Shown here: positions 1-5,782 of the stretch, one piece after another
How the letters are laid out: each line of letters begins with the position of its first letter
Position numbering within the stretch: position 1 is the first letter of the stretch
Source of the DNA: an uncultured Ruminiclostridium sp.
GTDB taxonomy: Bacteria; Bacillota; Clostridia; Oscillospirales; Ruminococcaceae
Direction: 5' to 3'
Assembly (NCBI GenBank): GCA_934462775.1
Contig: CAKSIR010000017.1
Coordinates: 1-24,412, forward strand
DNA: 24,412 nt
Notes under the pieces: generated by a model
What the model saw: the letters and a program-made list of their open reading frames with translations, nothing else
Databases searched by the model: none
What the model was told of the DNA's origin: nothing
Made by a program: the position numbers and the translations under genes

Positions 1-59
1 AGAATGTACAATCCCCGATAGCCCTTTAGGTTTTTCCAGAGCCATCTTAACAGAAACAT
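1..59 (-). CDS. Partial membrane protein, probable ABC exporter subunit (N-terminus only)
   Basis: Only the first 19 codons are inside the window; the gene continues leftward. Reading the minus strand from the ATG at 59 gives a peptide beginning MFLLRWLWKNLKGYRGLYI. This basic-aromatic start, with KGYRG before a presumed first membrane helix, resembles the N-termini of ABC-type exporters that fuse a transmembrane domain to an ATPase. The start is supported by a purine-rich ribosome site (AAAGAGGGG, complement of 66-74) six bases upstream. The ATG at 64 is rejected because its frame stops after five codons. The family assignment rests on a short stretch and is tentative; that a gene starts here is more secure. 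Confidence 0.45.
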   Translation of the reverse strand, partial: MFLLRWLWKNLKGYRGLYI

Positions 60-109
60 AACATTCCCCTCTTTCCTTTTTCAATTTGCCTTTTCCTATA
101 AAATTGCTC

Positions 110-123
110 GGTAATCGTTTACC
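110..123. promoter_or_regulatory. LacI/CcpA-type palindrome upstream of the leftward gene
   Basis: GGTAATCGTTTACC is a 14-base palindrome with 12 symmetric positions and a central CG. It resembles catabolite-responsive elements and LacI-family operators. It lies about 50 bases upstream of the start codon of the leftward membrane protein, a plausible position for repression. The regulator is unknown and no such gene is in the window. Confidence 0.35.
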
Positions 124-228
124 AAAGCCGTAAGTCATATTATAACAGATTATAAAAAAAATAAAAGGGGGGTATGAAAAAAATAATAACCAAATTTTAA
201 GTTACTGGATTTACATTCTCTACAAATA

Positions 229-258
229 TTGACAAAGGCAGATTTTCAGTGCTATATT
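229..258 (+). promoter_or_regulatory. Sigma-A-type promoter for the phosphopantetheinyl transferase
   Basis: A consensus -35 TTGACA (229-234) is followed after 18 bases by TATATT (253-258). Transcription would begin near 265, leaving a leader of only about 20 bases before the TTG start at 287. Confidence 0.6.
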
Positions 259-286
259 ATAAATAGTATGGTTTAGGAGTGTTGTT

Positions 287-925
287 TTGAAGGTTTATGT
301 AATTGAAAATCCCGAGTTGGGTTGTATGGAGCAGGTTATGGCGCTGCTGCCGGATTGGCGCAGAAAAAAGGTGCAAAGCCTTGCCCACGATGATGACAAA
401 ATCAACTGCGGTCTTTCGTTTTTGCTTTTGCAGTACGGGCTGCTGCAAAATTTCGGATTCAGCGAAAGTGCGGAGTTTTCATACGGCGCAGTAGGGAAGC
501 CGTACCTTTCTGAACACAGCGATACTTATTTCAGTATAAGTCACTGTCGGAACGGAATTTGCTGCTGCATCGGAAAATTTGAAATGGGTATTGACATTCA
601 GGACATAAGACAGTATAATTATCGCACGGCAAAGCGCGTCTGCACAGCCGACGAAATTGCTGCGCTGAATTTGTCTGACTGCGGCGACCGACTTTTCTCA
701 ATGATATGGAGCGTTAAGGAAAGCGTGGGCAAAATGACGGGAAAGGGATTTCAAGAGGGCTTTCCGCGGATAGACGCTCTTGAGCGGATAAAAAATAAAA
801 GCAGCTCCGTTTACGAAGCCGCTGATTATTTTATTTCCTTGACGGTAAGAAATTCATACGAAGAAATTGAAGCGGAAAGAGTTGATGTTACTTCTCTTCT
901 GTCTTTTCTTCAACGTAAGATTTAA
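287..925 (+). CDS. 4'-phosphopantetheinyl transferase, Sfp type
   Basis: The 212-residue product transfers phosphopantetheine from coenzyme A onto a serine of carrier proteins (fatty-acid, polyketide or non-ribosomal peptide ACP/PCP). Family landmarks are visible in order: GKPYL (about 70-74), FSISH (82-86), the magnesium-binding GIDIQ (101-105, Asp103) and the WSVKESVGK helix (141-149, Glu145 and Lys149). The length fits the roughly 210-230 residues of Sfp enzymes. The start is TTG, chosen because AGGAG (275-279) lies seven bases upstream. The 3' end overlaps the convergent metal-regulator gene by 38 bases. No carrier-protein gene is in the window, so its partner is unknown; it could serve fatty-acid synthesis or a remote NRPS/PKS cluster. 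Confidence 0.9.
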   Translation: MKVYVIENPELGCMEQVMALLPDWRRKKVQSLAHDDDKINCGLSFLLLQYGLLQNFGFSESAEFSYGAVGKPYLSEHSDTYFSISHCRNGICCCIGKFEMGIDIQDIRQYNYRTAKRVCTADEIAALNLSDCGDRLFSMIWSVKESVGKMTGKGFQEGFPRIDALERIKNKSSSVYEAADYFISLTVRNSYEEIEAERVDVTSLLSFLQRKI

Positions 926-1268
926 GGCGGAGGTAGGTTTCCTCGCTGATAACGTGCTCGACCTTGCAGGCGTCATTTTCCGCAGTAACAGGATTTACCC
1001 CAAGCAGCTCGATAAAGAACTTGCGGATTAGCTTATGGCGCTCGTAAACCTCTTTGGCGCGTTTTAAGCCTGTTTTGGTCAGCTTAATTTGTCCGTCGTC
1101 GCAGACCGTAATGTAGCCAAGCTCCTTTAAAATGCTCATACCCTTGCTCACGCTTGGCTTTGAGTAACCGAGCTCGTTAGCTATATCAATCGAGCGAACA
1201 TATTTTGTCTGCTCATCAAGTTTGTATATCGCCTCAAGGTAGTCTTCGCCTGAACGCTGAATATCCAC
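888..1268 (-). CDS. DtxR/MntR-family metal-dependent transcriptional repressor
   Basis: A 126-residue winged-helix regulator expected to bind DNA when loaded with Fe2+ or Mn2+. The N-terminal helix-turn-helix covers roughly residues 24-50 (RSIDIANELGYSKPSVSKGM), followed by the wing and a metal-binding dimerisation domain. By alignment from memory with B. subtilis MntR and C. diphtheriae DtxR, the metal ligands are Asp9 and Glu12 (EDYLEAIY, as in MntR) plus His78, Cys101, Glu104 and His105 (ACKVEHV, the Cys being as in DtxR). The SH3-like C-terminal domain of DtxR is absent, as in MntR. The start is GTG at 1268, with AAAGGGTGA a few bases upstream. It is divergent from an MFS transporter, with a palindrome between them (1295-1322) that it probably binds. 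Confidence 0.88.
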   Translation of the reverse strand: MDIQRSGEDYLEAIYKLDEQTKYVRSIDIANELGYSKPSVSKGMSILKELGYITVCDDGQIKLTKTGLKRAKEVYERHKLIRKFFIELLGVNPVTAENDACKVEHVISEETYLRLKSYVEEKTEEK

Positions 1269-1294
1269 TCAAATCACCCTTTCTGTTCTGCATA

Positions 1295-1322
1295 CGTTTT
1301 CATTGGTTAGCCAACGGAAACG
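1295..1322. promoter_or_regulatory. 28-base imperfect palindrome, candidate operator of the DtxR-type regulator
   Basis: The sequence runs from CGTTTT at 1295 to GAAACG at 1322 and is centred on TTGGTTAGCCAA (1303-1314). 22 of its 28 positions are symmetric. The core GGTTAGCC matches half of the DtxR/IdeR box (GGTTAGSCTAACC) and resembles Gram-positive MntR boxes. It lies between the regulator and the transporter and covers the -35 and spacer of the transporter promoter, so occupancy should repress the transporter and possibly the regulator itself. Confidence 0.55.
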
Positions 1323-1331
1323 TCATATACA
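1303..1331 (+). promoter_or_regulatory. Probable promoter of the MFS transporter
   Basis: TTGGTT (1303-1308) is followed after 17 bases by TATACA (1326-1331). A second possible -10, TATAAT, lies at 1340-1345 but has a poor -35. The whole element is overlapped by the palindrome at 1295-1322. Confidence 0.4.
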
Positions 1332-1413
1332 TTGTATCATATAATTCTCATTTTTGCAAGTGTTTTGTGCAATTTGAAGAAATATATATAAAATCATGAA
1401 AAGGAAATCAGGA

Positions 1414-2601
1414 ATGAAGTTCACATTCAAACACACACTTACCGCCTGCTGCATGGCATACATAACGCAGGCAATTGTCAACAATCTTCCGCCCCTTTTG
1501 TTTGCGGTTTTCAATAAGCAGCTCGGGGTATCGCTGGAGCAGCTTTCGCTGCTGATAATCATCAACTTTGGCGTACAGACCGCAGTTGACTTAGCGTCGG
1601 CAAAATTTGTCGACAAGATAGGGTATAGGGCAGGAATGTTGATTTCCGCCGCAACAAATGTAGTCGGACTTATTTTGCTTGGAATACTGCCATTTGTCAT
1701 GAGCAGTCCTTTCGCAGGAATTGTAATCTGCTCCTGTATCAACGCAGTGGGCGGCGGACTTGCAGAGGTGCTGGTAAGTCCTATTGTGGAGTCCATGCCA
1801 AACAAGGAAAAAGCGTCCGCAATGAGCCTGCTTCATTCCTTCTATTGCTGGGGTCATGTGGGAGTCGTACTGCTTTCAACGCTGTTCTTCACCGTGTTTG
1901 GAGTTGAAAACTGGCGATTTCTTGCGTTTATGTGGGTTGTTGTTCCGCTGATTACATTTTTCATGTTCACAAAGGTTCCTGTCCGTATGCTTAACGAGGA
2001 CGCTGAAACAGTTCCCATGAAAAAGCTGTTTACCGTAAAAATATTCTGGGTGCTTCTTGTGCTTATGATTTGCTCAGGTGCGGCGGAACAGGCAATTTCC
2101 CAATGGGCGTCATTCTTTGCGGAAACAGGTCTGAATGTTTCAAAAACTGCCGGCGACATTCTCGGCACCTGCTTCTTCGCCATTCTCATGGGAACGGGCA
2201 GACTGCTTTACGGTATATTCGGCGCAAAGCTCAATCTTCGCCGAACCCTCATTTTCAGCGCTGCCTGCTGTGTTGGCGCGTATATGCTGGTCGTTTTCTC
2301 GCCGATCCCGCTGCTGTCGCTGATTGGCTGCGGTATATGCGGACTGACGGTTGCAATCATGTGGCCGGGCGTATTCAGCCTGAGCGCGGTTTCTTATCCT
2401 GCCGGCGGCACGGCGATGTTTGCGCTGCTGGCGCTGGGCGGCGATATTGGCTGTGCGGCAGGTCCCGGAGTTGTGGGTGCTGTTTCGGGACTGTTCGAAG
2501 GTGAAAACAGCATGAAGTACGGAATTTTTGCGGCGGCAGTATTTCCGCTGCTGCTGTTGCTCCTTATCGCATTTATGAAGAAAATAAAAACAGAAAAATA
2601 A
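1414..2601 (+). CDS. Major facilitator superfamily transporter
   Basis: The 395-residue product is an integral membrane protein with about 12 hydrophobic helices, moving a small molecule by proton or sodium coupling. The segment after helix 4 (AMSLLHSFYCWGHVG) and the one near helix 10 (AGGTAMFALLALGGDIG) resemble the sugar-type FucP/HsrA-like branch. Because these branches are functionally mixed, the substrate cannot be read from sequence. I start at ATG 1414, because AAAAGG at 1399-1404 is well placed for it. The in-frame ATG at 1396 lacks a ribosome site. It is divergent from the DtxR-type regulator and shares its putative operator, which suggests metal-dependent expression; export of a metal chelator or metal-linked metabolite is possible but unproven. 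Confidence 0.85.
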   Translation: MKFTFKHTLTACCMAYITQAIVNNLPPLLFAVFNKQLGVSLEQLSLLIIINFGVQTAVDLASAKFVDKIGYRAGMLISAATNVVGLILLGILPFVMSSPFAGIVICSCINAVGGGLAEVLVSPIVESMPNKEKASAMSLLHSFYCWGHVGVVLLSTLFFTVFGVENWRFLAFMWVVVPLITFFMFTKVPVRMLNEDAETVPMKKLFTVKIFWVLLVLMICSGAAEQAISQWASFFAETGLNVSKTAGDILGTCFFAILMGTGRLLYGIFGAKLNLRRTLIFSAACCVGAYMLVVFSPIPLLSLIGCGICGLTVAIMWPGVFSLSAVSYPAGGTAMFALLALGGDIGCAAGPGVVGAVSGLFEGENSMKYGIFAAAVFPLLLLLLIAFMKKIKTEK

Positions 2602-2603
2602 GC

Positions 2604-2635
2604 AATCCCCGTAAATCACACAATTTACGGGGATT
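2604..2635. terminator. Bidirectional intrinsic terminator
   Basis: A perfect 13-base-pair stem (2604-2616 with 2623-2635, loop CACACA) begins three bases after the transporter stop codon. T-rich sequence follows it on the plus strand. On the minus strand the complement of the A-rich run at 2588-2600 follows. It therefore serves both the transporter and the convergent DUF4430 gene. Confidence 0.85.
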
Positions 2636-2657
2636 ATTCTTATTCAGTTAATCAAAA

Positions 2658-3551
2658 TTAACCGCGCTTCTTTGCGGAAACTGCAACAGCAAGCGCACCT
2701 AGTGAAAGAACAGCCACAGCCGTTACGTCTGCAACGCCTGTTGATGGATTTTCGGTCTTGTCGCCTGCGGCAGCTGTGTTGTCAACAGCTTCTTCTGCTG
2801 CGTCTGCTGCTGTGTCATCAGCTGTATCGTCAGCTGCGTCGTCAATTGTGTCGTCTTCGTCAACGTCGTCTTCTTCAGCGGCGTCAGCTGTTACAAGAGC
2901 TGCGCAGTCGTCTGCTGTTGCGTATACGCTTGCAACGCTTGACCAGTCAACATCGCTGTTTGTGAAAGCTTCTGCGTAGCATTCTGTTCTGTCAGCTACT
3001 TCGTATAAAGGAGCCATGCCGCCCCATTCTGCCATGCTTGATGTATCAAGACCAATATCTGAACCGTAGCCGATAATTGAGAAGCAGAGCTGAAGAACAT
3101 CGCCGTCTTCAACTGTGTAGTCAGCAACGCCTACCATTGAGGATTCACCGTTGATGAGGAACATCCAGCCTGACATTGAGTAGTAGTCATAGTTTGCAAG
3201 CCATTCAGAGTCAGCGGGAGCTGTTAAATCCGCATCTTCAGGCATTGCTGCTGTGATTTCAGGAAGCGGTTCGCCCTCTGAGCTTGTCTTTACGGACGCA
3301 ATGTATGTGCCTGAGCCGTCGCCGTTGTTGATGTTTTCGATTCCAAGCGCCTTATCGAAAACTGTTGCTGCTGTGTCGCCTTCTTCAAGCTCTACAACTG
3401 TTGGTTCAAGAACGAAGCCGCCGCCGATTGTGAACTTTTCTACTGCTACGACTGCCTTAGCAGGTTCGTTGTCTGCCGAAACGGATACTGCCATTGTTGC
3501 TGCAACTGCCATTGCTGCAATTACGCTTACGATTTTCTTTGTGTTTTTCAT
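2658..3551 (-). CDS. Surface-anchored DUF4430 (transcobalamin C-like) protein under B12 riboswitch control
   Basis: The 297-residue product has a signal peptide (MKNTKKIVSVIAAMAVAATM, cut near VSA), then a folded region. The last part of that region (SGWMFLING, VEDGDVLQLCFS, GYGSDIG) is typical of DUF4430, a family related to the C-terminal beta domain of transcobalamin and intrinsic factor. An Asp/Ala-rich low-complexity spacer of about 45 residues precedes the C-terminus. That end carries NPSTG, a hydrophobic stretch and KKRG, the layout of a sortase-type wall anchor. The start at 3551 is fixed by GGAGGAGT just upstream; the longer frame from 3584 runs into the riboswitch. The B12 riboswitch in its leader suggests a role in binding cobalamin at the cell surface. 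That is an inference; the transcobalamin N-terminal alpha/alpha domain is absent and direct B12 binding is not shown. Confidence 0.85.
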   Translation of the reverse strand: MKNTKKIVSVIAAMAVAATMAVSVSADNEPAKAVVAVEKFTIGGGFVLEPTVVELEEGDTAATVFDKALGIENINNGDGSGTYIASVKTSSEGEPLPEITAAMPEDADLTAPADSEWLANYDYYSMSGWMFLINGESSMVGVADYTVEDGDVLQLCFSIIGYGSDIGLDTSSMAEWGGMAPLYEVADRTECYAEAFTNSDVDWSSVASVYATADDCAALVTADAAEEDDVDEDDTIDDAADDTADDTAADAAEEAVDNTAAAGDKTENPSTGVADVTAVAVLSLGALAVAVSAKKRG

Positions 3552-3569
3552 TTTTACTCCTCCGATAAA

Positions 3570-3732
3570 TTTTGAATTTGCCAAGTGTTCTGACTTGAAT
3601 TCAGCCTCAGACTGCGCCTTCCCGATTTCTCAGTGACATAATGCAGCCGTCGTCATTCTCACAGCAGCGGGGACTGTTACGGATTTTAACCGTATTCCAT
3701 GACAAACTTCTGTTATTTCAGACTAACGCTGA
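3570..3732 (-). promoter_or_regulatory. Cobalamin (vitamin B12) riboswitch
   Basis: Read on the minus strand, the leader shows the conserved cobalamin blocks in canonical order. GGTTAAAATCCG (3691-3680) comes first, then CCCCGCTGCTGTGA (3672-3659), GTCACTGAG (3637-3629), CGGGAAGGCGC (3624-3614), and GAGGCTGAATT (3608-3598). The B12 box AAGTCAGAACACTTGGC (3596-3580) is last. Transcription from the promoter at 3740-3768 would start at about the 5' edge of the aptamer. The B12 box ends 17 bases before the GGAGGAGT ribosome site (3563-3556) and no terminator hairpin lies between. Control is therefore probably translational: B12 binding should hide the ribosome site and lower expression. Confidence 0.92.
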
Positions 3733-3739
3733 TAGAACA

Positions 3740-3768
3740 ATTATATAATAAAAGGATTTTAACGTCAA
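3740..3768 (-). promoter_or_regulatory. Sigma-A-type promoter of the riboswitch-controlled gene
   Basis: On the minus strand TTGACG (3768-3763) and a consensus TATAAT (3745-3740) are separated by exactly 17 bases. The start point near 3733 makes a leader of about 180 bases, nearly all riboswitch. Confidence 0.8.
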
Positions 3769-3785
3769 TAATAAAAATTAACAAT

Positions 3786-3820
3786 AAAAAATCCCCAAAG
3801 CCATACACTTTGGGGATTTT
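3786..3820 (-). terminator. Intrinsic terminator of the sugar ABC operon
   Basis: A perfect 13-base-pair stem (3788-3800 with 3808-3820, loop of seven) lies 28 bases past the last permease stop. On the minus strand the stem runs into a T tract (complement of the A run at 3786-3791). It separates the sugar operon from the promoter of the DUF4430 gene just downstream. Confidence 0.85.
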
Positions 3821-3847
3821 GATATTACTTGTTACGCTATGCAGCAA

Positions 3848-4735
3848 TCAGCCCTTAACAGCGCCGAGTGTTACACCCTTGATGATAAATCTTGATAAGA
3901 AGAGATATACAATAACAACAGGGATAATTGCAAGTAAGATAATCATGTAAACTTCGCCCATATCGCCTGCCTGTGAATTGATACGCGAACGTACAATTGA
4001 AAGCATGATAGGTAATGTAATGATTTCTTTCTTGTCTAAGATAAGAGCCGGGGTGAAGAAGTTGTTCCATGACGCAACGAATGCGAAAATCATCTGAACA
4101 GCCATAGCCGGTCTTAAGATTGGCATACAAATTGTATTGAAGGTTCTGAATTCGTTAGAGCCGTCAACACGCGCAGCTTCAACAATTTCAAGCGGAAGCG
4201 TACTGTCGATGTACTGCTTCATGTAGAAATATGTTGCAGGAGCGGCGATTGCAGGGATAATCAGCGGCCAGTATGTATTTGTAAGACCTAACTGGTTTAC
4301 AATCTGTACGAAACCTAACGCTGAAACCTGTGTTGGAATCATCATAACTAAGATGATGAACTTGTGCGCAATATTCTTGCCCTTGAAGTCATAAACGCAG
4401 ATACCGTATGCTGTCAGCGCTGAGAAGTATGTGCCGAGAAGGCAGGTCAGCGCGGCAACGATAAAGCTGTTTAAAAGACCCTGCGGAAGGAAGAAAATAC
4501 TTGTATCGTTCCATGCAGTTAAAAGGTTGTTGAAAAAATATTCCTTAGGTAAAAGCTCGAAGCCTGATTGGAGCTGCGCGTTGGATCTGGTGGAGTTGAT
4601 AATCATCAGATAGAACGGAGCAAGGCTCAGGAAAGTAACAAGCGCAAGGAAGATGTAAGAGAATACTTTTGAAACAACAAGAGAGAACTTGCTGCTGTGG
4701 ATCTGATAATCCTCGATATTTCCGGATCTTGCCAT
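3848..4735 (-). CDS. Carbohydrate ABC transporter permease, MalG/MsmG type
   Basis: The 295-residue membrane protein has six predicted helices and the ATPase-contact EAA loop (EIVEAARVDGSNEFRTF, about 186-202), the mark of the binding-protein-dependent sugar permease family. The C-terminus ends ITKG-like (FIIKGVTLGAVKG), as in MalG relatives. With the upstream MalF-type subunit it should form the membrane channel of a sugar or oligosaccharide importer. It starts two bases after the stop of that gene, with ribosome site GGAGG inside the preceding coding end (complement of 4744-4748), so the two are translationally linked. No ATPase gene follows; these systems often borrow a shared MsmX/MsmK-type ATPase. 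The substrate is not evident. Confidence 0.92.
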   Translation of the reverse strand: MARSGNIEDYQIHSSKFSLVVSKVFSYIFLALVTFLSLAPFYLMIINSTRSNAQLQSGFELLPKEYFFNNLLTAWNDTSIFFLPQGLLNSFIVAALTCLLGTYFSALTAYGICVYDFKGKNIAHKFIILVMMIPTQVSALGFVQIVNQLGLTNTYWPLIIPAIAAPATYFYMKQYIDSTLPLEIVEAARVDGSNEFRTFNTICMPILRPAMAVQMIFAFVASWNNFFTPALILDKKEIITLPIMLSIVRSRINSQAGDMGEVYMIILLAIIPVVIVYLFLSRFIIKGVTLGAVKG

Positions 4736-4737
4736 TA

Positions 4738-5679
4738 TTACTTACCTCCTTTCTTCTGCTTCTTATTCGAAGGAATAAGGGACTTGAATACAACAACGCT
4801 GAGTAAAGCTGTGATAACAAACAGAACGAGGGAAACAGCACCTGCCATACCATAGTTCTTACTTGTACTGATAAATCTGTTCAGATACATAACAAGCGTC
4901 ATGGTTGTTCTGTTAGGCGTACCAAGTCCGGCAGAAATAATCTGCGGTACATCGAACATCTGCAGACCACCGATGAGGGCTGTGATAAGTACATAAACGA
5001 TAATCGGCATAAGTAGCGGAAGTGTTATTTTAAAGAACACCTGTCTTGAGTTAGCGCCGTCAATTGACGCTGCCTCAAAGAGGCTCTGGTCGATACCCAT
5101 GATACCTGCCATAAGGAGGATTGTCGTATTACCGAACCACATCAGGAAGTTGATAAACGCAATAATCGAACGCGCGGACCATTCGTTGTTGAAGAACATA
5201 AACACTTCGCCGCCCATTGACTGGATAATCTGGTTGATAGGACCAACGTTTGAAAACAGCGTGAAGAATAACATTGAGAATGCGGAAGCCATGATAAGGT
5301 TCGGCATATAGATAACTGTTTTAAAGAACTGCTGACCCTTTATTTTCAGTCTTACGCTTGTAAAAATTACGGCAAGTATAAGAGCGAAAACAATCTGTGG
5401 AATTGCACCCATCAGCCACATGATAATTGTATTTCCGGCGTATGTAAGAACATCGATGCCGCCGTTTTTACCGGGGGTGAAAAGTGTAACGTAGTTGTCA
5501 AAGCCGACAAAGTTTGGTCCGACCTGTTTTAAACCATCCAGATAGTTCTCAAAGAAGCTGTTGTAGAAAGTCATGAACAGCGGAACAAGCGAGCAAAGCG
5601 TATATACGATAAAGAACGGTGCGATAAAAGCATATCCCCACTTCGCATAGCTTATTGACTTGTGCTTTTTAGAATTCAT
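4738..5679 (-). CDS. Carbohydrate ABC transporter permease, MalF/MsmF type
   Basis: The 313-residue membrane protein has six or so helices and an EAA loop (SLFEAASIDGANSRQVFFKI). It is the partner of the MalG-type subunit just downstream. The start chosen is ATG at 5679 (MNSKKHKS), because AGAGGG lies about nine bases upstream. The in-frame ATG at 5697 has no ribosome site. It follows the binding-protein gene after a 103-base gap holding a strong stem-loop, which probably makes it less abundant than the binding protein. Confidence 0.92.
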   Translation of the reverse strand: MNSKKHKSISYAKWGYAFIAPFFIVYTLCSLVPLFMTFYNSFFENYLDGLKQVGPNFVGFDNYVTLFTPGKNGGIDVLTYAGNTIIMWLMGAIPQIVFALILAVIFTSVRLKIKGQQFFKTVIYMPNLIMASAFSMLFFTLFSNVGPINQIIQSMGGEVFMFFNNEWSARSIIAFINFLMWFGNTTILLMAGIMGIDQSLFEAASIDGANSRQVFFKITLPLLMPIIVYVLITALIGGLQMFDVPQIISAGLGTPNRTTMTLVMYLNRFISTSKNYGMAGAVSLVLFVITALLSVVVFKSLIPSNKKQKKGGK

Positions 5680-5707
5680 AAGCTGATACCCTCTCATTCA
5701 TATAAGT

Positions 5708-5740
5708 AAGAGGTGAGGCAACTAACTTGCCCCACCTCTT
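5708..5740 (-). other. Intercistronic stem-loop between binding protein and permeases
   Basis: A 14-base-pair stem with one A/C mismatch (5708-5721 with 5727-5740, loop of five) lies between the binding-protein stop and the MalF start. In the minus-strand transcript it is followed by ACTTATATG rather than a T tract. It looks like a partial terminator or an mRNA 3'-end protector that raises binding-protein levels over permease levels. On the plus strand the stem is followed by six Ts, but no plus-strand gene ends here. Confidence 0.65.
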
Positions 5741-5782
5741 TTTTAATCATCTGAGCGTAAACAAGTTATCAAGCAAGATGAC

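Noticed and set aside
2070..2619. Open frames on both strands within the end of the MFS gene
   Set aside because: They are shadows of the transporter gene; their products are Arg/Cys/Gln-rich and unlike any protein family.
2672..2979. Plus-strand Ser/Ala/Val- and Leu/Gln/Arg-rich frames opposite the DUF4430 linker
   Set aside because: Low-complexity mirror of the Asp/Ala linker codons, without a ribosome site.
3552..3584. N-terminal extension of the DUF4430 protein (start at 3584)
   Set aside because: This stretch contains the end of the cobalamin riboswitch and the GGAGGAGT ribosome site used by the start at 3551.
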